Shown: positions 18,890-27,674 of the stretch, one piece after another
Layout: each line of letters begins with the position of its first letter
How positions within the stretch are numbered: the stretch's first letter is position 1
From: Lactobacillaceae bacterium
GTDB taxonomy: Bacteria; Pseudomonadota; Alphaproteobacteria; RF32; CAG-239
Length of the DNA stretch: 64,000 nt
Reading direction: 5' to 3'
NCBI GenBank assembly: GCA_031271345.1
Contig: JAISVX010000001.1
Coordinates: 310,001 to 374,000 of the forward strand
Made by a program: the position numbers and the translations under genes
The notes under the pieces: model-generated
What the model saw: only the letters and a program-made list of their open reading frames with translations
Database searches by the model: none
What the model was told of the DNA's origin: nothing

Positions 18890-18949
18890 AATGTTGCAAA
18901 TTTTTTTTGCAACATTATTTGCAACATTAGGCTGTTTTTTGCAACATTT
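18890..18949. repeat. Cluster of TTGCAACATT repeats (one inverted, three direct)
   Basis: AATGTTGCAA (18890-18899) is followed by three TTGCAACATT copies ending at 18916, 18928 and 18948. The copies lie 12 and 20 nt apart. The arrangement resembles an operator or binding-site array upstream of the small gene at 18843. Confidence 0.55.
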
Positions 18950-18975
18950 AAAGGGTGTTTATATTATTAACATTA

Positions 18976-19002
18976 AAAAAACCGGCTAAAGCCGGATTTT
19001 TT
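18976..19002 (-). terminator. Terminator of tRNA-Gly (bidirectional)
   Basis: CCGGCT (18982-18987) pairs with AGCCGG (18990-18995). T runs lie on both sides, so it can act in either direction. Confidence 0.8.
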
Positions 19003-19004
19003 AA

Positions 19005-19079
19005 TGGAGCGGGTGAAGGGATTCGGACCCTCGACATCAACCTTGGCAAGGTTGCGCTCTACCCCTGAGCTACACCCGC
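19005..19079 (-). tRNA. tRNA-Gly (anticodon GCC)
   Basis: The minus strand reads a complete cloverleaf. The acceptor GCGGGTG pairs with CACCCGC, the D-arm GCTCAGGGGTAGAGC is intact, and the anticodon loop is CTTGCCAAG. The T-loop is GGTCCGAATCCC. CCA is encoded. Confidence 0.97.
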
Positions 19080-19153
19080 ATTAAGTAGAACGAGTATTAA
19101 TTAGCATTCCTACAAAAAAAATGCAAGCATTAATTTGTGTTTTTTCTATTTTT

Positions 19154-19516
19154 TTAGTAATACCCAATAAGATGTATTATTGCGCTGATGGCAAATAATG
19201 CTGTTGCCGCGATTAATATAATTTTATTGTAAAACTTTCTCTTTTTATGGGTGTGGCAGCAGTCTTTGCTTCTAAAATACAAAACATAAGAAATACCAAG
19301 CAAAATGGCAGAAAACACAAAGACAAAAATTTCGGATGTTTCGGATTTTTCAATAAAAGGAATATTTACCGCAACGCCGAACACGCCGCTTAACACAGCT
19401 AAAGCAAGAGGGATTCCGCAGCAAAAAGTGTGCATAAAAATAGCGGCAATCGGCGCCAAAAAGGCAACTTTTTCGGACAGTTCTACTTTTTCATTATGGT
19501 TTTGATGTTTTTTCAT
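19154..19516 (-). CDS. Small membrane protein with vicinal cysteines (MerT/MerC-like)
   Basis: This 120-residue protein has about three membrane helices. The first carries HTFCCGIPLAL and a cytosolic loop carries SKDCCHTHKKR, so there are two CC pairs with nearby histidines. MerC and MerT mercury transporters use such pairs to pass metal ions, so a heavy-metal transport role is possible. No merA or merP is nearby. The start overlaps the stop of the TPR gene as TAATG, indicating translational coupling. Confidence 0.5.
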   Translation of the reverse strand: MKKHQNHNEKVELSEKVAFLAPIAAIFMHTFCCGIPLALAVLSGVFGVAVNIPFIEKSETSEIFVFVFSAILLGISYVLYFRSKDCCHTHKKRKFYNKIILIAATALFAISAIIHLIGYY

Positions 19517-20877
19517 TATTCTCTATATTTTATTAATGCCAGTGTTTGATTGGTTTTCGCTATGCTTATGCTGGTGTTTTTCACTTCATGCCAGTTGCGT
19601 TCATTTTCAAATATATATAACGCGTCATGAAAATATTCCAATGACTCTTCAAGTAAAACCACATCATTATTTGCTTTGCCAAGCCTGTAATAAATATCGC
19701 CGATGTCATTTTGAGTTTTTGCCCATGATGTCGGGTAGCTTTTTTCTGTTGTAACTTTCTGTTTATTCTTAAAACTTGTTATTGCCAGTTCAAAAATTTC
19801 TTTGCTGTTTCCAACTCCGCCCAAAATAGATAAAAGATGACCTAAATTTGCCTGTATATTTGCCCAAAACTCAGGAAATAAGGCGAAAGTATATATTTTC
19901 TCCGCTTCTCTGAGCTGGAAAACGGCGTCTCTTAGGGCTTGCGAATCTGATTTTTGAATCCAATAGCTGTGATATAATTTTGACAAACGATAGCAAATTG
20001 AGCCGTATTCATAAGGATAGTTATATTTGCCTAAATATCTCTGAGCCTGAATATAATATTCAACGGCGCCCCGGCAATATGAAATAGAGTTTTTTTCAAT
20101 ATGGGCGGCCGCGGTGTCATATAACTGCCCCAGATGATAATAAAAGCAGCCGAGCTGGGTTTGGTTGGTTATTTTGTTTTGATGTTTAATCGCGTTTTCA
20201 AAGATATTTTTAATTTTCTTAAAATCGCCGCTGTCTTTATTGTCATAAGCATAGCTTAAATACGCAATGCCTAAAAAGTTCATGATATATGGCGTGTATT
20301 CGGATATTAGGCTGTTTATATTGTCGTCGTTTAAGAGTCTGTTCACGGTTTTCCTTAACAGATATTTTCTATAAGGGTTAAACTCGGAACGGATATTTAT
20401 GGCGCTTAATATTCCGCAATAAATTAAATCTAAAACTGATTCTGGAAAATTATCGGGATTATTAATATATTCGGCTGGGATATATAAGCTGTCGGTAAGC
20501 GAGATAAATATTTTTCTGTTGCTTTCATATTGGTTTGGGCTTTGGAAGTTTATTCTTATTCTGTCCCCGTCGCGGTAGCCCCAAACAACGACATAAGCCT
20601 CTGCTTTGTCGGCAATATCCTGACCTTTGTCCATCCAGTCAAAAAGCTCTTTGCTGTCAAAATTTAGAAAGTTTTTATCAAAAGGCTGGTTAAAATAATG
20701 AACGCTTATGCCTTCTTTTTTCTGCAGCAGGCGGGCAATTATCTCCCCGCTGTTCTCGTCAACATTGTCCAAAAACTCAGTTATAATAATTTTGAAGCTT
20801 TGTGCATTAATCGGCTGCTCCGAAATATCAGACTGTTTGGATTTTGAAAAAAGCTTTTTAAGAAAGTTTAGCGTCAT
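19516..20877 (-). CDS. TPR-repeat protein of unknown function
   Basis: This 453-residue protein has no signal peptide. The first 170 residues are globular, with the segment EAYVVVWGYRDGDRIRINFQ. The remainder, from about 190, is a row of tetratricopeptide-like helical pairs such as AIKHQNKITNQTQLGCFYYHLG and SWAKTQNDIGDIYYRLGKAN. It is probably a scaffold or sensor. It lies between a polytopic membrane protein gene (1 nt upstream) and the CC-pair membrane protein gene (1 nt overlap), forming a three-gene operon of unknown purpose. Confidence 0.7.
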   Translation of the reverse strand: MTLNFLKKLFSKSKQSDISEQPINAQSFKIIITEFLDNVDENSGEIIARLLQKKEGISVHYFNQPFDKNFLNFDSKELFDWMDKGQDIADKAEAYVVVWGYRDGDRIRINFQSPNQYESNRKIFISLTDSLYIPAEYINNPDNFPESVLDLIYCGILSAINIRSEFNPYRKYLLRKTVNRLLNDDNINSLISEYTPYIMNFLGIAYLSYAYDNKDSGDFKKIKNIFENAIKHQNKITNQTQLGCFYYHLGQLYDTAAAHIEKNSISYCRGAVEYYIQAQRYLGKYNYPYEYGSICYRLSKLYHSYWIQKSDSQALRDAVFQLREAEKIYTFALFPEFWANIQANLGHLLSILGGVGNSKEIFELAITSFKNKQKVTTEKSYPTSWAKTQNDIGDIYYRLGKANNDVVLLEESLEYFHDALYIFENERNWHEVKNTSISIAKTNQTLALIKYRE

Positions 20878-20878
20878 A

Positions 20879-21943
20879 TTAATCTCTATTTATTATTTTC
20901 TTAACTTCGTTAATATTGTCTTTCATCTCTTTGACCAAGGATTTATTCATTTCTTTCAGGGTTTGTCTTGGAACATCCCAATTGAGCAGTCTGTTTAAGA
21001 ACCAAAGCATGACGATTGCGGCAAATATCGGTATAGAATAGTAGTTTGGAGCATATATTTGCAGACAGCCAAAAATCAGCATTAATATTAAAACTTTCAT
21101 TATCGATGTCTCGACAGATTTTGCCGACAACCCTCTGGCATTAGCCTGTACGGAGAAAGTATTTGCATATATGTCTTCATATCTTCTCAATAGCGAAAGT
21201 CTTTTGCCGGCCGCTATCGCCGCCTCGGCAATGAAGTATAGTCCGAAGACAACGGAGCAGCTTAAAGAAGATTCCTGTCCATTTTTAATCATCAGCCAAA
21301 CTACAATAATCGAAATAGAATTTGCCGCGGCGTTTGTAACGTTTAGTCTTGACGGATATGTGTTGAAAACATAAAACGCGAGATAAACGCCGGCTAATGC
21401 TCCGCCCCATAATCCTATCAAAAGCGATGTTGCGGAAAACAATCCAAGCAGGAATATGCCGATACCGACATAAAAAGTCTGTATTGCCAAAACGCCTTCC
21501 ACGCCGTTTATATATTTGTATATCAGGGTTAAGAGCAGGAATATGGCGGCAACGGAAAGCTTGTTTAGCCATACATAATGCAGATGTTCGTTTAAGACGT
21601 ATGTATCTGGTACGAAATAGTACAATGCGCCAGCCGCGATGATGTTTCCGAAAAAAGCAATTTTTTTTGTGCTTTCCAAATTATTGAGGATAAAGACCAG
21701 CGCCGCTAAAACAAAGATTATTATTGGCTCCATAATATTCAGGTCGTAGATAAAATCATACTGCCCAATAAATAAAGAAAGGGCGAAAAAGGAAACAAAA
21801 AGCATGGTAAAGTTTACGATATACGCGTTGGTATCTTTTTTAATATGGCGCTCATTCTTTCTTCCGACGAAGAACAGGTTAACAAAAGTAATGAGAAAAG
21901 TCAGGGTCAAAACTAGGAATGATATTATATATTTGTTGTCCAT
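20879..21943 (-). CDS. Polytopic membrane protein of unknown function
   Basis: This 354-residue protein has about ten hydrophobic helices spread over residues 5-330. It ends in a cytosolic basic/acidic helix (KEMNKSLVKEMKDNINEVKK) that may form a coiled coil. No catalytic motif or family was recognised. The conserved-looking GLWGGALAGVYLAFY lies near the middle. It is the first gene of the operon with the TPR protein, which suggests a membrane complex. Confidence 0.6.
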   Translation of the reverse strand: MDNKYIISFLVLTLTFLITFVNLFFVGRKNERHIKKDTNAYIVNFTMLFVSFFALSLFIGQYDFIYDLNIMEPIIIFVLAALVFILNNLESTKKIAFFGNIIAAGALYYFVPDTYVLNEHLHYVWLNKLSVAAIFLLLTLIYKYINGVEGVLAIQTFYVGIGIFLLGLFSATSLLIGLWGGALAGVYLAFYVFNTYPSRLNVTNAAANSISIIVVWLMIKNGQESSLSCSVVFGLYFIAEAAIAAGKRLSLLRRYEDIYANTFSVQANARGLSAKSVETSIMKVLILMLIFGCLQIYAPNYYSIPIFAAIVMLWFLNRLLNWDVPRQTLKEMNKSLVKEMKDNINEVKKIINRD

Positions 21944-21974
21944 AATAAAGTATCCTTTTGTTAATGTTACGCTT

Positions 21975-23171
21975 TTATGCCATGATTATATTATAAATTT
22001 TCTTTAATAGTATACTAGTTTCCGGCATCGTTATTTTATATTTTCTTGCGGCGCTTATCAAATTTGAGCCTATCATATCAATATCTCCAGCTTTCCCTTG
22101 CGCGACCGCAACCTGCAAAGGATATGGATAGCTTAAAGGAGTGTTGTATATCTTTTTTAAGATTTCTTCCTGATCAATTTTTGCGCCGTCATTCTTGGCA
22201 ATTAAACAAATCTCGGAGATTAGGGGAATCATCTTATCGCGTTTGTCTTTATCTTTGATTACGTCAAAAATGTTTTTGTTGTAAGCGGCAGATATTAACG
22301 AGCAGGCGGTGTAAACGGTGAAATATTCCCAAAAAGCTTTAATCTCGTCTTTTTCTGTTTTTATGCCGAAACCGGCTTTTTCAAAATAGTCTTTAACAGT
22401 ATTATTTCTTTTTTCGTTTCCTTTTGCGCAAATAGTTATCGAGGGCGCTCTGCCGTAAAGATTTATCTGCGTCGGTCTTTGAAGCAGGTATCCGTCGAAA
22501 AATGCTCTGTATATATCATTGCCTAAAATATTTTTAATATATTGTATATCCCTGACAGGGGTTAACAGAACTACTGGCACATCTTCTACTTTTTTTCTTG
22601 AAATAGAAGTTATAGCGGCATTAATCTTGCTGGCTTCAGACGTTATGATTAACATTTTTGGCGTTTCTTTAAGCCAGAAAGTTGTGTCAAACTTGTGGTG
22701 TGATTTTTGCAGATTATGGTTTTCGACTAAAGTTACGCCGTTGTTGCTAAAAGTAGATGCGGTTTCTTTGTTTGGTATCAATATAACTTTTTCGCCGCTG
22801 TTTATAAATCTGATAGCGAGATAAACCGCCAAAGCGTTATCTCCTAAAATATAAATTGCCTCTTTGCCGTCTAATAGGGCAAAGCCTTGTTCTTCTTCCT
22901 TATCTTCTGTACTTTCTTCGCCGCGTTCAGCGTTGTCTTCCGTTTCTTCGCCGTCTTTTTCTTTTGGATAGGCTTCTTCCAAGCGAGATAAAACATCATC
23001 GATTGATGGAGGCGGCGGTTCTTCGGTATCTGGAATTTCATGGATTGTTTCTTCTACGACAAGCTCTTCTACAGCGTGAGAAATTTCTCCTGATTCTGTA
23101 AACCCAGCAAGCTCTGTAAGCTCGATTATGTCTTCTTTTTGTTCTTCTTTTTTCTTTTTTTTGAAAAACAT
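21975..23171 (-). CDS. Ketopantoate reductase-like protein with acidic N-terminal extension, probably non-catalytic
   Basis: In this 398-residue protein residues 1-100 are a lysine patch followed by a low-complexity acidic stretch rich in Glu. A Rossmann-like strand AIYILGDNALAVYLAIRFI then follows. The C-terminal domain resembles ApbA/PanE: NTPLSYPYPLQVAVAQGKAG, then GSNLISAARKYKITMPETS. PanE normally has a catalytic Lys and an Asn in a WxKxxxN helix. The matching region reads FWEYFTVYTACS, which appears to lack both. It may be a regulatory or structural derivative. Its ATG directly follows the rsmB stop. Confidence 0.65.
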   Translation of the reverse strand: MFFKKKKKEEQKEDIIELTELAGFTESGEISHAVEELVVEETIHEIPDTEEPPPPSIDDVLSRLEEAYPKEKDGEETEDNAERGEESTEDKEEEQGFALLDGKEAIYILGDNALAVYLAIRFINSGEKVILIPNKETASTFSNNGVTLVENHNLQKSHHKFDTTFWLKETPKMLIITSEASKINAAITSISRKKVEDVPVVLLTPVRDIQYIKNILGNDIYRAFFDGYLLQRPTQINLYGRAPSITICAKGNEKRNNTVKDYFEKAGFGIKTEKDEIKAFWEYFTVYTACSLISAAYNKNIFDVIKDKDKRDKMIPLISEICLIAKNDGAKIDQEEILKKIYNTPLSYPYPLQVAVAQGKAGDIDMIGSNLISAARKYKITMPETSILLKKIYNIIMA

Positions 23172-24437
23172 TTAACCAACCTTTTGTAGTTTTGCAATAA
23201 AGAACGAATCCATTCCTCCCAGTTCTTCCAGGTAAAACGGCATAGTTCTGATGGTGTCATCATGACATAAATTTGTTTCTTTTTCTTTAACAGAAACGAG
23301 TTTGAAATTTTTATTTTCTTCCAAAAATTTCTTTATTTGCTCTTCGCCCTCCATTTTATTGATGGAGCAGGTGCAGTAAACAAGGATTCCGCCGCTTTTT
23401 AACGCATTTTCAACGTGTTTTAAAAACTCTTTTTGAATTTCGCTCTGCCGAGTTATGTCTTCCGTATTTTTTATGTGAACAATCTCCGGATGACGGCGCA
23501 TGGTTCCTGTTGCCGAGCATGGCGCGTCAAGCAAAATTGCGTCAAATTTTTCGTCTTTGAAGTTTTTTAAATATTCTAATCCGTCTGCCCGAATAATGTT
23601 TTGGGCTTTTAAGCCTAAACGTGCGAGGTTTTCCTTTAATGTTTCAAGCCGCTGCTCGGAAATATCAAGGCAGGTTGTTTCTGCGCCGGCATTGATAAGC
23701 TGGGCGGATTTTCCTCCCGGAGCGGCGCAAATATCAAGAACTTTTTTGCCTTTTAGCTCGTCCATAATTTGGACGGCTAAAGACGCGGCAAAATCCTGCA
23801 CCCACCAGCTGCCGTTATCATAACCTTTTAATTTTGCAATGTCGGTTTTAGAATTTAGGCGAATCGAACCGTTTATTAGGAGTGCGCCGTTTAATTCTTC
23901 CGCCCATGTTTCAGGACCGTTTTTAACCGTTATGTCGAGAGGCGGTTCTTTGGCAGCGATGGTTTCAATTTTTCGAATAGTTTTTGTATCATAATCCTGT
24001 TTTAATATTTTGAAAAATTCTTCTGGAAAAAACTCGCCTTTATCTTCATTTATAAGCGCCTCTTTATTAGTGGAAACTTTGCGCAAAACCGCATTGGCAA
24101 ATCCTCCCAAAAACTTGTTGGTCTTTTTTTTGATTATCTCAACGTAGCTGTTAATTGTCGCGTATTCCGGGGTTCGAAGATAAAGAATTTCGCAGATTGC
24201 CAGGATAACGGCATATTCCACATAAATATGTTTTTGGGCAATTTTTTTTGGAGAAAATTTTTTAATGATTTTTCTGATATAAACTAAGTGTCGCAACGCC
24301 GTTAAAATAAGCATATTTAAAAAAGCCGCGTCCTTTTCGGAAATGTCGGTAATTTCTTCTCTCATATCACTATAAAAAACCTTGTTTTCAAGGATTTTCT
24401 GCAAGGTTTTTACCGCGGTTCTTCTAACTTCTGACAT
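23172..24437 (-). CDS. rsmB: 16S rRNA (cytosine-967-C5)-methyltransferase RsmB
   Basis: In this 421-residue protein the N-terminal NusB-like helical domain (residues 1-130) is followed by a class I methyltransferase domain. That domain has VLDICAAPGGKSAQL as the SAM-binding motif. The two conserved cysteines occur in DAPCSATGTMRRHPE and VYCTCSI. It methylates C967 of 16S rRNA. The next gene begins immediately after its stop, so the pair is coupled. The fmt-like partner found in other genomes is absent here. Confidence 0.92.
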   Translation of the reverse strand: MSEVRRTAVKTLQKILENKVFYSDMREEITDISEKDAAFLNMLILTALRHLVYIRKIIKKFSPKKIAQKHIYVEYAVILAICEILYLRTPEYATINSYVEIIKKKTNKFLGGFANAVLRKVSTNKEALINEDKGEFFPEEFFKILKQDYDTKTIRKIETIAAKEPPLDITVKNGPETWAEELNGALLINGSIRLNSKTDIAKLKGYDNGSWWVQDFAASLAVQIMDELKGKKVLDICAAPGGKSAQLINAGAETTCLDISEQRLETLKENLARLGLKAQNIIRADGLEYLKNFKDEKFDAILLDAPCSATGTMRRHPEIVHIKNTEDITRQSEIQKEFLKHVENALKSGGILVYCTCSINKMEGEEQIKKFLEENKNFKLVSVKEKETNLCHDDTIRTMPFYLEELGGMDSFFIAKLQKVG

Positions 24438-24596
24438 TATGGTTTTCCTAATTTTTAATTCTGTGGCATTTTATCATCAAAAAACTATGTAATACAAGTG
24501 ATAAAAATACTGCAAGCTACTTGCGTTTAAAAGAAGTTATGATAATTTATATGGGTGTTAAAAAACTATAGAAAGTTTGATGAGAAGGTTAAATTG

Positions 24597-27074
24597 ATGA
24601 CTGCTAGATATAATGGAAAAGGTTCGTGGGAAGAATGGCAAAAAGAATGGGCTATGGAAGACAGATATAATTTTAGAACAATTGAAAAAAAATGGCAAAA
24701 AATTTGGGAAGATGAAAAAACTTACAAAGTTGAAATTGATAATAATAAAGAAAAATTTTATGCTCTGGTTGAGTTCCCATATCCGTCTGGTCAAGGTCTC
24801 CACGTCGGTCATCCGCGTTCTTATACCGCGCTGGACATTGTTTCCCGCAAAAAACGCATGCAGGGATACAATGTTTTATACCCGATGGGTTTTGACGCGT
24901 TTGGGCTTCCGGCAGAAAACTACGCGATAAAAACCGGCATTCATCCGGCTATTTCTACTGCGGAAAATATCAAGGTTTATACCCGTCAGTTAAAATCTTT
25001 GGGTTTCTCTTTTGACTGGGACAGATGTGTTGATACGTCTTCGCCAGAATATTATAAATGGACACAGTGGATGTTTATTAAATTTTTTGAAAAAGGAATG
25101 GCGTATAAAGATAAAATCTCTATAAACTGGTGTCCGCACTGCAAAATCGGCTTGGCTAATGAAGAAGTCATAAACGGCAATCACTGCGAACGCTGCGGCG
25201 GCGAAGTCGTTAAAAAAGAAAAAGAGCAGTGGATGATTGCGATTACCAAATATGCCGACAGACTTATCGACGATTTGGATACGGTTGATTTTATTGAAAG
25301 AGTAAAAGCTCAGCAGATTAACTGGATTGGCCGCTCAGAAGGCGCGGAGCTTGATTTCGGTTTGGCTTTGAAAAACGGCGATACTGTCGGGGGTAAAAAG
25401 CTTACAGTGTTTACAACCCGCCCGGACACGGCGTTCGGAGTTACATATATGGTGCTTGCTCCAGAACATCCTTATGTTGAAGAGCTGATGGCAAAATTTG
25501 AGAATCCTGAAGAAATCAAAGAGTATATAAAAACTTCAAAAAATAAGTCAGATTTGGACAGAACAATCAGCGAAGAAAAAACAGGTATCGAACTTAAGGG
25601 AATTAAGGCAAAAAATCCTTACAGCAACGAGCTGATTCCAGTGTTTATTTCTGATTATGTTTTAATGGGATACGGCACGGGCGCTATTATGGCGGTTCCC
25701 GCGCATGATCAAAGAGACTATGATTTTGCCAAAGCGTTTAATCTGCCGATTATTCCAGTGCTGGAAGGCGGAGATATTTCTAAAGAAGCTCATGAAGGCG
25801 AAGGCGCTCACATTAACTCTGGTTTCTTGAATGGAATGAACAAAGAAAACGGAATGGCGGCTGCGATAAAATATGCCAAAGAGCATGGTTTCGGCACTGC
25901 AAAAGTAAACTTTAAATTACGCGACTGGGTGTTTTCCCGCCAGCGTTATTGGGGGGAGCCAATCCCAATGGTCAACTGCCCTGTTTGCGGCTGGGTTCCG
26001 TTAAAAGAGCATGAGCTTCCTCTGACTTTGCCTGAGGTTAAAGATTATCTTCCTTCCGATGACGGCGAATCTCCTTTGGCGAAAGCAAAAGATTGGGTTA
26101 ATACAACATGCCCTAAATGCGGCTGCCCCGCAAAAAGAGAAACGGATACTATGCCGAACTGGGCAGGCTCTTCATGGTATTTTCTGCGTTATGCGGACCC
26201 TCATAATGATGAGGCTTTCGCGTCAAAAGAGGCTTTGGACTATTGGATGAATGTCGATTGGTACAACGGCGGTATGGAGCATACTACTCTACACTTGCTA
26301 TACTCAAGATTTTGGCACAAGTTTTTATATGACTGCGGTTTGGTCAATACTTCGGAGCCTTATAAAAAGAGAACTTCTCATGGAATGATTTTAGGTTCTA
26401 ACGGCGAAAAAATGTCTAAATCCCGCGGCAACGTAATTAATCCCGATGATATTGTCGCAAACTACGGCGCTGACAGCTTCCGTTTATATGAAATGTTCAT
26501 GGGACCGTTTGATCAGGTTGTTGATTGGAACGAAGAAAGCTTAAACGGCGTCTATAGATTTATCGGCAGAGTATACGGTCTGTTTAACAAAGTTTATAAA
26601 ATGGAGCCGACGAGAGATGATTTGCGCGCAATGCACAAATGTATTATCGAGGTTACGGAGCGCGTTGACAGCATGAAGTTTAACACGGCGGTTTCTTCGT
26701 TTATGACTTATGTAAACTATCTAAGCTCATTAAATAAAATTCCCGCGGAGCTTTACGCCGCGTTGTTAAAATTGATGTCTCCTTTTACTCCGCACTTTGC
26801 GGAAGAAATGTGGGCGAGACTTGGTTATAACTCGTCTGTAGTTACCGAGGCTTGGCCGGTCGGCGACGCAAAATTAGCCGAAGATGATACGGTTACAATC
26901 GCTGTTCAGGTAAACGGAAAAATGCGCGGCACTCTTGAAGCGCCAAAAAACGCCTCAAACGACGAAGTGGAAAAACTGGCTCTTAGTCTTGATGTCGTGA
27001 AAAAACATATTGGCGGCAATACTTTGAAAAAAGTGATTGTGGTTCCTAATAAAATTATTAACATTGTAGCATAA
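24597..27074 (+). CDS. leuS: Leucyl-tRNA synthetase
   Basis: This class I synthetase has about 825 residues. The HIGH motif appears as HVGHPRSY, KMSKS as EKMSKSRGN, and zinc-like pairs occur in CPHCKIGLANEE plus CERCGG. The editing domain segment RPDTAFGVTYMVLAPEHP is present. The start is uncertain. ATG 24597 has AGAAGG upstream, while 24654 would give the more usual N-terminus MEDRYNFRTIEKKWQ. Its core sequence resembles Firmicutes LeuRS more than the alphaproteobacterial form, which suggests replacement by transfer. Confidence 0.95.
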   Translation: MTARYNGKGSWEEWQKEWAMEDRYNFRTIEKKWQKIWEDEKTYKVEIDNNKEKFYALVEFPYPSGQGLHVGHPRSYTALDIVSRKKRMQGYNVLYPMGFDAFGLPAENYAIKTGIHPAISTAENIKVYTRQLKSLGFSFDWDRCVDTSSPEYYKWTQWMFIKFFEKGMAYKDKISINWCPHCKIGLANEEVINGNHCERCGGEVVKKEKEQWMIAITKYADRLIDDLDTVDFIERVKAQQINWIGRSEGAELDFGLALKNGDTVGGKKLTVFTTRPDTAFGVTYMVLAPEHPYVEELMAKFENPEEIKEYIKTSKNKSDLDRTISEEKTGIELKGIKAKNPYSNELIPVFISDYVLMGYGTGAIMAVPAHDQRDYDFAKAFNLPIIPVLEGGDISKEAHEGEGAHINSGFLNGMNKENGMAAAIKYAKEHGFGTAKVNFKLRDWVFSRQRYWGEPIPMVNCPVCGWVPLKEHELPLTLPEVKDYLPSDDGESPLAKAKDWVNTTCPKCGCPAKRETDTMPNWAGSSWYFLRYADPHNDEAFASKEALDYWMNVDWYNGGMEHTTLHLLYSRFWHKFLYDCGLVNTSEPYKKRTSHGMILGSNGEKMSKSRGNVINPDDIVANYGADSFRLYEMFMGPFDQVVDWNEESLNGVYRFIGRVYGLFNKVYKMEPTRDDLRAMHKCIIEVTERVDSMKFNTAVSSFMTYVNYLSSLNKIPAELYAALLKLMSPFTPHFAEEMWARLGYNSSVVTEAWPVGDAKLAEDDTVTIAVQVNGKMRGTLEAPKNASNDEVEKLALSLDVVKKHIGGNTLKKVIVVPNKIINIVA

Positions 27075-27116
27075 CTACATGCTGTCATGGGTTTAATAAA
27101 GAATGGAAAGATTTAT

Positions 27117-27674
27117 ATGAAAAGTTATTTTAGACTGGATTGCTTCGCCTTGCTCGTAATGACAGTGTTTATTTCTGCATGCGGGTTTAAACCGCTTTAT
27201 GTGGAAAAGAAAACGGAAGGAAAATGGTATTTTGGAAATGAGTTTGATATATCAATAAATTCTGAGATGGAAAAAGTTAAAGTAGAGCCAATATCAGACA
27301 AGTTTGGACAAGAGCTGCGAAATGGGCTGGTCGATATTTTAACGCCTAAAGGGATTCCAGATTTTCCAGTATATAGGCTTCATATTAATTTAGCCGAGGA
27401 AAATGTGCAGAGGCAGGCGTTGCGTAAAGATATTACGGCAACCCGTGAAAGAGTGATGTACAGGGTGAATTATTACATGACCTCAGGCGGTGAAGAACTG
27501 CTTAGGGGAGACAGTATCGCCTATACCAGCTATGATGTTATGGCAAACCCTTACTCGACAACGATGGCGCAGAAGAAATCGGAAGCAGATGCGGCAAAGA
27601 TTATTGCCAATGATATTTCTCTTCGTGTCGGCGCATATTTTCATGCCAAGTTGGCAAAGGATGAAGATAATTGA
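27117..27674 (+). CDS. lptE: LPS-assembly lipoprotein LptE
   Basis: This protein of about 185 residues has a signal peptide ending in the lipobox FISACGFKPLY, typical of LptE/RlpB. The conserved ACGFxPLY start and a mixed alpha/beta body support the call. With LptD it inserts lipopolysaccharide into the outer membrane, so the cell should be Gram-negative. The ATG at 27117 has a GGAAAG site and is preferred to 27087. As in many proteobacteria, it is followed directly by holA. Confidence 0.87.
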   Translation: MKSYFRLDCFALLVMTVFISACGFKPLYVEKKTEGKWYFGNEFDISINSEMEKVKVEPISDKFGQELRNGLVDILTPKGIPDFPVYRLHINLAEENVQRQALRKDITATRERVMYRVNYYMTSGGEELLRGDSIAYTSYDVMANPYSTTMAQKKSEADAAKIIANDISLRVGAYFHAKLAKDEDN

